From NCBI GenBank assembly GCA_018056145.1, contig JAGPGE010000005.1, forward strand, positions 1-26,027: DNA of 26,027 nucleotides. Direction: 5' to 3'. Below the pieces are notes generated by a model. The model had not been told where the DNA came from. It made no database searches and worked only from the letters and a program-made list of their open reading frames with translations. The position numbers and the translations under genes are program-made. Origin of the DNA: Armatimonadota bacterium. Lineage in GTDB: Bacteria; Armatimonadota; Zipacnadia; Zipacnadales; JABUFB01. This document shows positions 15,000-21,429 of the stretch, piece by piece (position 1 is the first letter of the stretch; every line of letters starts with the position of its first letter).

Positions 15000-16718
15000 A
15001 TGGCTGCAACGAGACTGCCCGAGTCCCAGGCCGCTGACCCGAAGGCCCCGTGCATCGGCGTCTGGGCCACCAGCGACCCCCGGATCGATGCGGAATCCCG
15101 GGAGCGCTGCAAGAATATCATTGAGATGACCGCCAATATCATCGCCGACCGGGTGACGCTGCCCTCAGGCGCGCCGGTGCGCGTGGTCTACTCGCCGATC
15201 TTGGTGGATGGCGAGAGGGAAGCCGATATGCTGGCCCGGCAGTTCAAGGCGGAGGGCGTCGACATCCTCGTCTGCGTTCCCGACACCTGGGCCTTCCCGC
15301 AGCTCACGGTGATCTCGCTCCTGTCCCAGTTCCCGAAAGACACGCCCCTCAACCTCACCTGCGGCAACAGTGGGCCGAAGCCCGGCGTTGTGTTCACCCA
15401 CGCGATTAACGGCGCGCTGGCGCAGTACGGGAAGATGGCGCACATCAACGTGGGCACCTGGGCAGACACGGGCATGCACCCGGAGATGACCCCAGCCACC
15501 GCGGATGCTCTCGTGGACTGGTGCTACGCGGCGATCACCAAGGTGGGCCTCCAGGGCCGGCGCGTTGTGGTCTTCGGCCATGACAGCATGGGCATGGAGA
15601 CCGCGCTGGGGCATATCATCCCCACCCGCAAGGCCTTCGGTATCGAGATCACCCGGCTGGACATGAAACTCCTGGCGGACATGATCCAGAAGAAGGCGTA
15701 CAACGCCGAAGAGCTCAAAGCCCTGCGCGCATGGACCGACAAGCTGGTGGGCGACCGCATCGAACTGCGCGACGAGGCCGACAGCGAGCGGTTCAACCAG
15801 AGTCTCGCACTCTACCTGATCTGCCGGGATATCCTGAAGGACCTGAACGCCGTGGGCGGCGGGTTCATGAGCCAGCTTGAGTGGGGATCCGACCACCGTG
15901 GCATTCCACTGCCGGTGGCCGACGTGATGGAGTCCCTGTTCAATGCGACTTTCGACCACAACGGCTCCAAGGCCGCCATGCCTTTCGCCACGGAGGCCGA
16001 CGTTCAGGGCCTGCTGACCATGCTGTTCACGACTTGGGTCAGCGGCGGGAACCCGCCCTTGTTCATGGACTTCCGCAAGGTCTGGGAGCCGTGGGAGATC
16101 AACGCCAAGGCCGAGGAGCTTGGCCTGGGCAATGTGGACCCGGATGCTCTCTGGCGCACGCGGGGCCTGGTGGACGGCGACAATTCCGGCAGCGCGTCCT
16201 TCAACTGGGCCGCGGCGCCGGGCGCTTCCGTCGAGGAGATCATGGCCCGCGTGAGCTTCCCGCTGGCTGACGAGTTCTACTTCCCCGGCGGCGGGAATTC
16301 CGTGACGTTCTACACGCCGGGCGGGATCCAGGGCATCGCCGGGCGCATGGCATACAGCGCCGACAGCGGTATCTTCTCGATGATCTGGGACGAGGCTTGC
16401 ACGGTGGACCTGCCGGACAAGCTGGCACAGGCGGTCGCCAACACTTCGACGCCCACCTGGCCGCACACCTGGGTTGTGCCGAAGCACGCGACCATGGGCG
16501 AGTATAAGCAGTTCGCACCGGCGAACCACTTCCACATGACCTGGGATCTTGCTACCGCGCGCCTCGAGTACTGGATGGATCTTGCGAATGTGCTGTCGGT
16601 GAACCCGTGGCAGAATCGTCCGCGGTTCGTCGAGGGTCTCGACCGGCCAATGCCGCTGATCTACCTGCTCAATGGCGGGGAGGATGCGGCGAAGCTGAAG
16701 TTCGCGCAGAAGGCGTAG
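15000..16718 (+). CDS. L-fucose isomerase family protein
   Basis: 572 aa, cytosolic, close to the ~590 aa of E. coli FucI. Family reaction: L-fucose to L-fuculose, also D-arabinose to D-ribulose, using Mn2+. The three metal ligands of FucI (Glu, Asp, His) are recognisable: E332 in FATEADV, D357 in FMDFRKVWEP and H510 in ANHFHM. Other family blocks present are FNATFDHNG, FPGGGNSVTFYTPGGI and TPTWPHTW. Sequence differs enough from FucI that another aldose substrate cannot be excluded, so I give no symbol. AAAGGAG nine bases before ATG 15000 fixes the start. No fuculokinase or aldolase gene is adjacent, so it stands alone; the 233 bases upstream show no clear promoter. A strong hairpin 10 bases after the stop probably ends the transcript. 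Confidence 0.87.
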   Translation: MAATRLPESQAADPKAPCIGVWATSDPRIDAESRERCKNIIEMTANIIADRVTLPSGAPVRVVYSPILVDGEREADMLARQFKAEGVDILVCVPDTWAFPQLTVISLLSQFPKDTPLNLTCGNSGPKPGVVFTHAINGALAQYGKMAHINVGTWADTGMHPEMTPATADALVDWCYAAITKVGLQGRRVVVFGHDSMGMETALGHIIPTRKAFGIEITRLDMKLLADMIQKKAYNAEELKALRAWTDKLVGDRIELRDEADSERFNQSLALYLICRDILKDLNAVGGGFMSQLEWGSDHRGIPLPVADVMESLFNATFDHNGSKAAMPFATEADVQGLLTMLFTTWVSGGNPPLFMDFRKVWEPWEINAKAEELGLGNVDPDALWRTRGLVDGDNSGSASFNWAAAPGASVEEIMARVSFPLADEFYFPGGGNSVTFYTPGGIQGIAGRMAYSADSGIFSMIWDEACTVDLPDKLAQAVANTSTPTWPHTWVVPKHATMGEYKQFAPANHFHMTWDLATARLEYWMDLANVLSVNPWQNRPRFVEGLDRPMPLIYLLNGGEDAAKLKFAQKA

Positions 16719-16727
16719 GGTGTTCGC

Positions 16728-16756
16728 GGCGGGTGGGTCATGTTGACTCACCCGCC
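16728..16756 (+). terminator. Strong hairpin after the fucose-isomerase-family gene
   Basis: GGCGGGTGGGTCA (16728-16740) pairs with TGACTCACCCGCC (16744-16756) across a 3-base loop, 13 bp with one G-U. There is no T-tract. Its 3' arm contains the -35 box of the next promoter, so it may separate two units or act as an operator. Confidence 0.4.
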
Positions 16757-16772
16757 ACCCAAGTGGCATAAT
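16743..16772 (+). promoter_or_regulatory. Sigma70-type promoter for the gyrase-pinwheel gene
   Basis: TTGACT (16743-16748), 18-base spacer, CATAAT (16767-16772). The -35 element lies inside the 3' arm of the hairpin 16728-16756. The leader from about 16779 to 16943 would be ~165 bases and is rich in hairpins. Confidence 0.5.
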
Positions 16773-16943
16773 CCGGCCCCACATCGCATTTCCTCGACAG
16801 AACCGGTTCGGCGGATGCCAGAAGGTATCGGCCGAACTCTGGTCGAATGGGCGGATGAGGGACTAGAGAACGGGTGTCCCGCGGGACGCCCAGAAGGCAT
16901 CAGTCTGGCTTAGGGAGCCATCATCTGAAGGGAGAGTTGGGAC

Positions 16944-17255
16944 ATGGGTGAAGCCGTCCTGTTTATCACCAGCAAGGGGTACGGCAAGGTCGTTGACGAC
17001 GCGAAGGAAGCTTTCCCGCCCAAGGGTCGCGGCGGCAAGGGCGTCAAGGGCTTCAACGTCACCGAGGACACCGGCCCGGTAGTCTGCACCGAGCACGTGA
17101 AGACCGGCAAAGGCGCCAACGTGCTGATCACCACCGCCCAGGGCATGTGCCTGATGATCGCCGTTGACGATCTGACCCCGCGCAGCCGCACTGCCGGTGG
17201 CGTCAAGCTCATCAACGTCGCCGACGACGATGCCGTTGTCAGTGTTCTGGTCTAG
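16944..17255 (+). CDS. Stand-alone GyrA C-terminal-domain (beta-pinwheel) protein, two blades
   Basis: 103 aa matching the repeat of the DNA gyrase/topoisomerase IV A-subunit C-terminal domain. Blade 1 (~3-50): VLFITSKGYGKVV, GRGGKGVKGFNV, TGPVV. Blade 2 (~58-103): NVLITTAQGMCLMIAVDDL, SRTAGGVKLINV, ending VVSVLV. GyrA blades wrap DNA, and six are needed for a closed pinwheel; two per chain suggests a homotrimer or binding to a partner, which is inference. KGRGGKG (27-33) resembles the GyrA-box QRRGGKG but may be the ordinary blade glycine motif. No catalytic tyrosine or winged-helix domain is present. AGGGAGA ~9 bases upstream of ATG 16944 supports the start. It has its own promoter, a structured leader and a strong terminator, so it is a single-gene unit and not a gyrA fragment left by a break. 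Confidence 0.85.
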   Translation: MGEAVLFITSKGYGKVVDDAKEAFPPKGRGGKGVKGFNVTEDTGPVVCTEHVKTGKGANVLITTAQGMCLMIAVDDLTPRSRTAGGVKLINVADDDAVVSVLV

Positions 17256-17276
17256 CGCACAAACAGAGCGGTGACT

Positions 17277-17309
17277 CGGGGGCCTGTGATGAACGCAGGC
17301 CCCCGTTTT
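17277..17309 (+). terminator. Intrinsic terminator of the gyrase-pinwheel gene
   Basis: CGGGGGCCTG (17277-17286) pairs perfectly with CAGGCCCCCG (17296-17305), followed by TTTTG. It lies 21 bases after the stop codon. Confidence 0.85.
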
Positions 17310-17324
17310 GCTTGCCTGGCGATT

Positions 17325-17570
17325 TCAGCGCCCGGCCGCCGAATGCTGCCGGGCGCGCGATGATGTTCCGGGCCATCTCCGGCTCATTGGGCGCGAGGTT
17401 CCGGGCACGTAGTCTCCGGACCCCAGCGCCTGCCGGACGGTGTAGCGCGGGCAAGTCGGCTTGTCTCCGTGGCAATAGCGGCGTCTCATGGCATCGACAC
17501 CAGCAGGCAGGAACTGGGTCATCAGGCCGTTGAGGAATGGGCAAGCGGGGATGCACTCGCAGTCAGGCAT
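17325..17570 (-). CDS. Small cysteine-rich conserved protein, C-terminus apparently frameshifted
   Basis: ATG 17570 has AGGAG six bases upstream. The 81-aa frame begins MPDCECIPACPFLNG and continues YCHGDKPTCPRYTVRQALG; cysteines 4, 6, 10, 33 and 40 form a CxCx3C plus Cx6C pattern that could bind metal or an Fe-S cluster. I recall ~70-aa hypothetical proteins with this pattern that end in a segment like P-x-L-x-P-N-E-x-x-x-A-x-x-I-I. Here that segment (RNLAPNEPEMARNIIA) is encoded in another reading frame directly after codon 56; one extra C at the CCC codon (17403-17405) would join the two. In the annotated frame the tail is unrelated (GTSRPMSRRW and on). So this is either a one-base assembly error or a recent pseudogene. 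In the restored frame no stop occurs until 17239, inside the convergent neighbour, which is odd. Function unknown. Confidence 0.7.
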   Translation of the reverse strand: MPDCECIPACPFLNGLMTQFLPAGVDAMRRRYCHGDKPTCPRYTVRQALGSGDYVPGTSRPMSRRWPGTSSRARQHSAAGR

Positions 17571-17761
17571 GCCTATCTCCTGGCGAGTTTGGGCGCACGC
17601 CGAGGCCCCCGTTCTGTGGGGGCGTCGGCCACCTGCACTATCGTGCTGGATCGCCGGGGCTTGAGGGCCGCCAGGGGTATGCGGGGGCCCGAGACGCAAA
17701 ACAGCGCAGGCGGTTAGCCTGCGCTGTTTGTCGGCTGATGAACGGGTCTTGCGCCCCCGAG
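17571..17761. other. Intergenic stretch with hairpins
   Basis: Between the cysteine-rich gene and the end of the PEP-CTERM gene. It holds the terminator at 17699-17729 and a second hairpin, CCCCC-GTTCTGT-GGGGG around 17604-17623, upstream of the cysteine-rich gene on the minus strand. I see no convincing promoter or coding sequence. Confidence 0.4.
17698..17730 (-). terminator. Intrinsic terminator of the PEP-CTERM gene
   Basis: A perfect 13-bp stem, AAACAGCGCAGGC (17699-17711) with GCCTGCGCTGTTT (17717-17729), 5-base loop. Read on the minus strand it follows the PEP-CTERM stop codon by 32 bases and runs into TTTTGCG. The structure is symmetric and may act in both directions. Confidence 0.8.
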
Positions 17762-18655
17762 TCAGGCCCCGACTTTCGCCTGCGTTTTTCGGTTTCCCCG
17801 GAGCCTGAAGCAAAGGAGCGCCAACCCGAACATCAAAAGCCCAAGCGTTCCCGGCTCCGGAATGTCTTGCGCCTGTATCGGTACCGGGTCGCTCCACGTC
17901 AACCCGATCTCGCCTGGGGCGTGTCCACCAGCCACGTCCGCTGTTATGTTGTTGTGGTCTGTGGCGTTGGCGATACTCCCCAGTTGTATGTACCAGGTCT
18001 GTCCGGGAGCAAGGGTCGAGTTCGCGGCGAGATAGTCCCAGGACACGGCCCAGTCTACGAGAGTCGTACTGCCGAAGTCTGTTGTCCATACCCCATCCGT
18101 TGTACGAATGTACCCATCGCCGGTGTTGCTTATGTCTGGGGGGACCAGTTTCTTTGCGACGTTCCCGTCAATATCGTCCATGCGAGTGGTGGCCCAGGAT
18201 CCGCCGGTGGCATCGAGCACTGTGAATTCCAGGCCGTGCTGGTCTTCCTCCCCAAGGTTCTTGAGGCCCTTGGTGTCCCATGCCAGTCCGTAGTCCGGCT
18301 GCCCTGCAATTCCCAGGCCCGGCTGGTCAATGAGGACGAACAGCGTGTCCTCGAATGTGTTGGCGGTGACTGTGTCCACGTCCACCCGGGTGCGGAAATA
18401 CAGATAGTCGTCGTCCATCGCCCAGTACGCGCCCGGGGAGGTCGCGCTCCCAACGAAATCCAACTGTGGCTCGACCCCGTCATCCGGGTCGTTCAGGCTG
18501 AGAATCTGGTTCCAACTGCCGGGCCACTGTGAATAGGCGCCGCCGAACTGGTTGATCGTCGCACCGTGGCAGTGCGGTGCGAGGGCACCGAGTATCAGCA
18601 CAAACAGGACGGGGGGCCGCACTCCTATACCATTCATTGATGTTAGTCTGATCAT
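17762..18655 (-). CDS. PEP-CTERM-sorted secreted protein
   Basis: 297 aa from ATG 18655. A signal peptide (hydrophobic VLFVLILGALAPHCHGA) is followed by a ~220-residue beta-rich, Asp-rich domain (YWAMDDDYLYFRTRVDVD, FVLIDQPG) that resembles CBM9/DOMON-type sandwich domains; its ligand is unknown. The C-terminus is a classic PEP-CTERM signal: IPEPGTLGLLMFGLALLCF, then basic RLRGNRK. Family knowledge: an exosortase (EpsH/XrtA type) cleaves at PEP for surface or extracellular-matrix placement; no exosortase gene is in this window. The promoter at 18694-18722 starts transcription near 18687, which rules out the in-frame GTG at 18715; ATG 18637 is an alternative start. No clear Shine-Dalgarno site is seen. 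It has its own promoter and terminator and so is a single-gene unit. Confidence 0.85.
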   Translation of the reverse strand: MIRLTSMNGIGVRPPVLFVLILGALAPHCHGATINQFGGAYSQWPGSWNQILSLNDPDDGVEPQLDFVGSATSPGAYWAMDDDYLYFRTRVDVDTVTANTFEDTLFVLIDQPGLGIAGQPDYGLAWDTKGLKNLGEEDQHGLEFTVLDATGGSWATTRMDDIDGNVAKKLVPPDISNTGDGYIRTTDGVWTTDFGSTTLVDWAVSWDYLAANSTLAPGQTWYIQLGSIANATDHNNITADVAGGHAPGEIGLTWSDPVPIQAQDIPEPGTLGLLMFGLALLCFRLRGNRKTQAKVGA

Positions 18656-18693
18656 ATGCAGATATTGGCACAAACTATAGTCACTTTTTACGC

Positions 18694-18722
18694 ATTTTAG
18701 CGCCCAGTCTCGCACTCGTCAA
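18694..18722 (-). promoter_or_regulatory. Sigma70-type promoter of the PEP-CTERM gene
   Basis: On the minus strand, TTGACG (18722-18717), 17-base spacer, TAAAAT (18699-18694). Predicted start near 18687, 32 bases before ATG 18655. Confidence 0.6.
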
Positions 18723-18730
18723 TAGGCGCC

Positions 18731-18812
18731 CCAGCAGTTGCACCCCGTCGATCTTGCCCTGCGCAGCGGTTTCATGGACAATGATCGCCACGGTGCAACC
18801 ATTGACTGCTGG
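18731..18812 (+). promoter_or_regulatory. Bulged inverted repeat in the DUF4838 leader that covers part of the ribosome-binding site
   Basis: CCAGCAG (18731-18737) plus TTGCACC (18738-18744) are complementary to GGTGCAA (18792-18798) and CTGCTGG (18806-18812), with a 7-base bulge between the last two. The final GG is the start of the GGAGG (18811-18815) that serves ATG 18822, so pairing could restrict translation. It could alternatively be a DNA operator. Confidence 0.4.
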
Positions 18813-18821
18813 AGGCCTGCC

Positions 18822-20651
18822 ATGCGCCTGTGTCTGGTCCTGTCCGCATTTTACGTCACAAGCAGCGCATTCGCGCTCCAGGTCCACATTCTTCTCGGCG
18901 GGCAGCCATCATCGGGCGCGAAGGATGCCGCAGATGAGGTGCGGCACTACCTGCAGCGCATCACCGGGCAGAGAGTCCCCGTGGTCAGGGAGCCCGAGAC
19001 CGGCGCAGGCCTTTGCTTGATCATCGGCGACAGTGAGCGCGCGAAGTCCCTGGGATTTGACAGCACCGCGCTGGAGCCCGAGCAGATTCGCGTCAAGACC
19101 GGGGATGGCTGGGTGGTCATTATGGGAGGGGACAGGGGCCCTGGCGGGAAGCAACTCAACGGCACCTATTGGGCCGCGCTGGAGTTCCTCGAACGCATCG
19201 GGGTACGCTGGCTGTGGCCCGGACCGCTGGGCGAGGTACTGCCATCGGGCCCAGAACTCAGCATTCCCGACATTGATGTGGACTTCACCCCGCGCATTAT
19301 CCAGCGCAACATCCGCAACCTGTACTACAGCGACCGGGTGCAGAGCGGTCTGGACAAGCTCGGCTTTACCCGCGAGCAGTTCGAGGCAGTGCACCGGGAC
19401 GGAGACGCCTGGTTCCGTCGACAGCGGATCGGCACTCAGGGCAAGTTCAGCTACGGCCACGCTTTCGGCCACTGGTGGGATGAGTTCCACGAGGAACATC
19501 CCGACTGGTTCGCATTGCAGCCAGACGGCACCCGCAATCAGGGCAGTATCAAGGACCGCTCGCGGCTGTGCGTCTCGAACCCGGAAGTCATTGCCCAGGC
19601 CGCGAAAGAAGCCATCGCGAAGCTGGAAGCAGACCCCACGCTGTTTTGCGCCTCTATCTCGCCCAATGACGGCGGCCGGGCCACCTTCTGCCTGTGCGAG
19701 AACTGCCGGGCGCTGGACCCGCCCGAAGCGCCCCTCGTGAGGGTCTGGCATCCGAAAGACCCGAACTTCATGGTGCCGTCGCTGACGGACCGGTACGTAC
19801 ACTTCTACTCGGAAGTGGCGAAGATCGTTGCGGAGCGTTTCCCGGACCGGTATCTCGGCGCTTACGCGTACAGCGCTTACCGGATTCCCCCGTTGCGCGA
19901 GAAACTGCACCCGAACGTCTTCATCGGTTTTGTGGGGCTGACCTACATGCGCGAGGACGACCGTCAGTCGCAGCGCGCCGACTGGGACGCCTGGACAAGA
20001 TCGGCTAGCCGGTTCTTTCTGCGGCCGAACTTGCTCATGGACGGCATGGGCTTCCCCGCCTTGTACTGCCACCGGCTTGTGGAGGACCTCAAACACTGCT
20101 TCGACACGGGCATGCGGGTGACGGATTTCGACTGCTGCTACCAGCACTGGGCGCTGAAAGGGCTGAACTACTACGTGCTCGCGCGGTTCCTGTGGGATCC
20201 GGAGATCGACGTGGACCAGGTCATTGACGACTACTGCAGGGCGGGCTGGGGGCCTGCCTGGGAGCCGGTGCGCGCGTACTTCGATCAACTGGAGACGATC
20301 ATCGACAATCTCGCACTGGAGAACCGCTACGAGGGTCGTGGAGGCGACATGACGATCCTTCCCTCGTGCTACCCCGACAGCGTGATGGCCGAACTCCAGG
20401 GGCGCCTCGATCGGGCGCGGACTCTTGCGGGGGACGATGCGACCATCCTGCAGCGCATCGATTTCCTGCAGACCGGCCTGGATTTCACCCGCCTGAACCG
20501 GGATCGCCGCATGGCCCTGGGTTTGCTGCGCGCGGGCAAAGGAGACCAGCAGACGTATGAGAGAGCCCATGCGGCCCTGGAAGCGTACTACCAAGAGATG
20601 GGGATCACCTGGGCGGTGAACTCTCCCTGGATGAAGTTCTACGGATTCTGA
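18822..20651 (+). CDS. Secreted DUF4838-domain protein (alpha-glucuronidase-like N-terminus)
   Basis: 609 aa. ATG 18822 is chosen because GGAGG lies six bases upstream and a signal peptide (MRLCLVLSAFYVTSSAFA) begins there; the open frame extends upstream without coding support. Residues ~20-130 resemble the small N-terminal domain found before GH67/GH20-type barrels (DAADEVRHYLQRITGQRVPV, LIIGDS, TYWAALEFLERIGVRWLWPG). The central region is DUF4838: GHAFGHWWDEFHEEHPDWFAL, RSRLCVSNPEV, SISPNDGGRATFCLCENCRALDPP, DRYVHFYSEVAKIVAERFPDRYLGAYAYSAY. Family knowledge: DUF4838 proteins are abundant in environmental polysaccharide degraders and are thought to be glycosidases, but their substrate is not established as far as I know. 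The next gene, a nucleotidyltransferase, follows after 34 bases. Confidence 0.87.
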   Translation: MRLCLVLSAFYVTSSAFALQVHILLGGQPSSGAKDAADEVRHYLQRITGQRVPVVREPETGAGLCLIIGDSERAKSLGFDSTALEPEQIRVKTGDGWVVIMGGDRGPGGKQLNGTYWAALEFLERIGVRWLWPGPLGEVLPSGPELSIPDIDVDFTPRIIQRNIRNLYYSDRVQSGLDKLGFTREQFEAVHRDGDAWFRRQRIGTQGKFSYGHAFGHWWDEFHEEHPDWFALQPDGTRNQGSIKDRSRLCVSNPEVIAQAAKEAIAKLEADPTLFCASISPNDGGRATFCLCENCRALDPPEAPLVRVWHPKDPNFMVPSLTDRYVHFYSEVAKIVAERFPDRYLGAYAYSAYRIPPLREKLHPNVFIGFVGLTYMREDDRQSQRADWDAWTRSASRFFLRPNLLMDGMGFPALYCHRLVEDLKHCFDTGMRVTDFDCCYQHWALKGLNYYVLARFLWDPEIDVDQVIDDYCRAGWGPAWEPVRAYFDQLETIIDNLALENRYEGRGGDMTILPSCYPDSVMAELQGRLDRARTLAGDDATILQRIDFLQTGLDFTRLNRDRRMALGLLRAGKGDQQTYERAHAALEAYYQEMGITWAVNSPWMKFYGF

Positions 20652-20685
20652 TAGCGGGAGGCCGCGTACCCGCAGAGAGGCGCCC

Positions 20686-21384
20686 ATGAAGGCAATCGTT
20701 CTTCTCGCCGGACATGCCACGCGCATGAGGCCGCTCAGCGACTACCTGAACAAGGGGATGATCCCCGTTGCGGGACGGCCCCTTGCCGAGCATGTGGTGC
20801 GGAGGCTTGTGCACTGCGGCTTCACCGACCTGGTATTCGCTGTCACTCGGTTCCCCGAGCAGCTTGAGGCGCACTTCGGGGATGGCTCACGGTTCGGCGC
20901 CCGTGTGCAGTACGTCCTGCGGCCGGAGCCCTCAGGCACGGCAGGGGAGGTCCATGCCCTGCGGGAGCACATTCCCGAGGGCGAGAGCTTTCTGGTCCAT
21001 TACGGGGATATTCTCCACAATATGGACCTGCCGGCCATGGCCGCACAGCACCGGGAAACCATGGCAGTCGCCACGGTGGGGCTGGTGTCCAATGTCACTG
21101 TCCACGTGGGCGCGGCTGAGATGGACGCGGAGGGGCGCCTCACGGACTTCGTGGAGAAGCCCCGGTTCGACAAGCCCTGCCACGCGGCGGTGAATATGCT
21201 GGGCCCGGGCATCTGGGAGCACCTTGCACCCGGAATGGACTTCGGGTACGATGTGTTTCCGGCGCTTGTCCGTGCCGGGGCCAACATCCGGGGCTTCCTG
21301 GATGGCCATGCGTGGTGGATGGACGTGGGCCGGCTGTCGGATCTGGATGACGCCAATGAATGGATGAGCACGCACAGTCTGTGA
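20686..21384 (+). CDS. Sugar-phosphate nucleotidyltransferase (GT-A fold)
   Basis: 232 aa, cytosolic. It matches the NTP_transferase family that makes NDP-sugars: N-terminal signature MKAIVLLAGHATRMRPLSDYLNKGMIPVAGRP, then PSGTAGEVHAL, the metal-binding HYGDILHN (D108) and VEKP near the middle, with WWMDVGRLSDLDDAN at the end as in mannose-1-phosphate guanylyltransferase-like proteins. The signature differs from the consensus LAAGxGTRLRPLTxxxPKP: AGHATRM replaces AGxGTRL and NKG replaces PKP, though R15, P16, L17 and the lysine are kept. The length is that of the short single-domain form. AGAGG lies a few bases before ATG 20686. Its neighbours are secreted enzymes, so its pathway is not evident. 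Confidence 0.83.
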   Translation: MKAIVLLAGHATRMRPLSDYLNKGMIPVAGRPLAEHVVRRLVHCGFTDLVFAVTRFPEQLEAHFGDGSRFGARVQYVLRPEPSGTAGEVHALREHIPEGESFLVHYGDILHNMDLPAMAAQHRETMAVATVGLVSNVTVHVGAAEMDAEGRLTDFVEKPRFDKPCHAAVNMLGPGIWEHLAPGMDFGYDVFPALVRAGANIRGFLDGHAWWMDVGRLSDLDDANEWMSTHSL

Positions 21385-21429
21385 ACCGGCCTCCCGCCTG
21401 AAGGTGGCCAGACAGAGCGTTTCTGCTTC

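Noticed and set aside
15165..16784. A 539-codon open frame antisense to the fucose-isomerase-family gene
   Set aside because: Metal-ligand and family motifs are on the plus strand; the antisense frame is a codon-bias artefact.
16970..17050. KGRGGKG as a true GyrA-box
   Set aside because: It fits five of seven positions but also matches the glycine motif present in ordinary blades, so I do not claim DNA-wrapping ability from it.
17537..18532. A 331-codon plus-strand frame over the PEP-CTERM gene
   Set aside because: The minus strand has promoter, signal peptide, PEP-CTERM tail and terminator; the plus frame has none of these.
18656..18715. GTG 18715 as start of the PEP-CTERM protein
   Set aside because: It lies upstream of the predicted transcription start (~18687) and would put 20 polar residues before the signal peptide.
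18909..20726. A 605-codon open frame antisense to the DUF4838 gene
   Set aside because: The plus strand encodes clear DUF4838 motifs and a signal peptide; the antisense peptide shows no domain and no ribosome-binding site.
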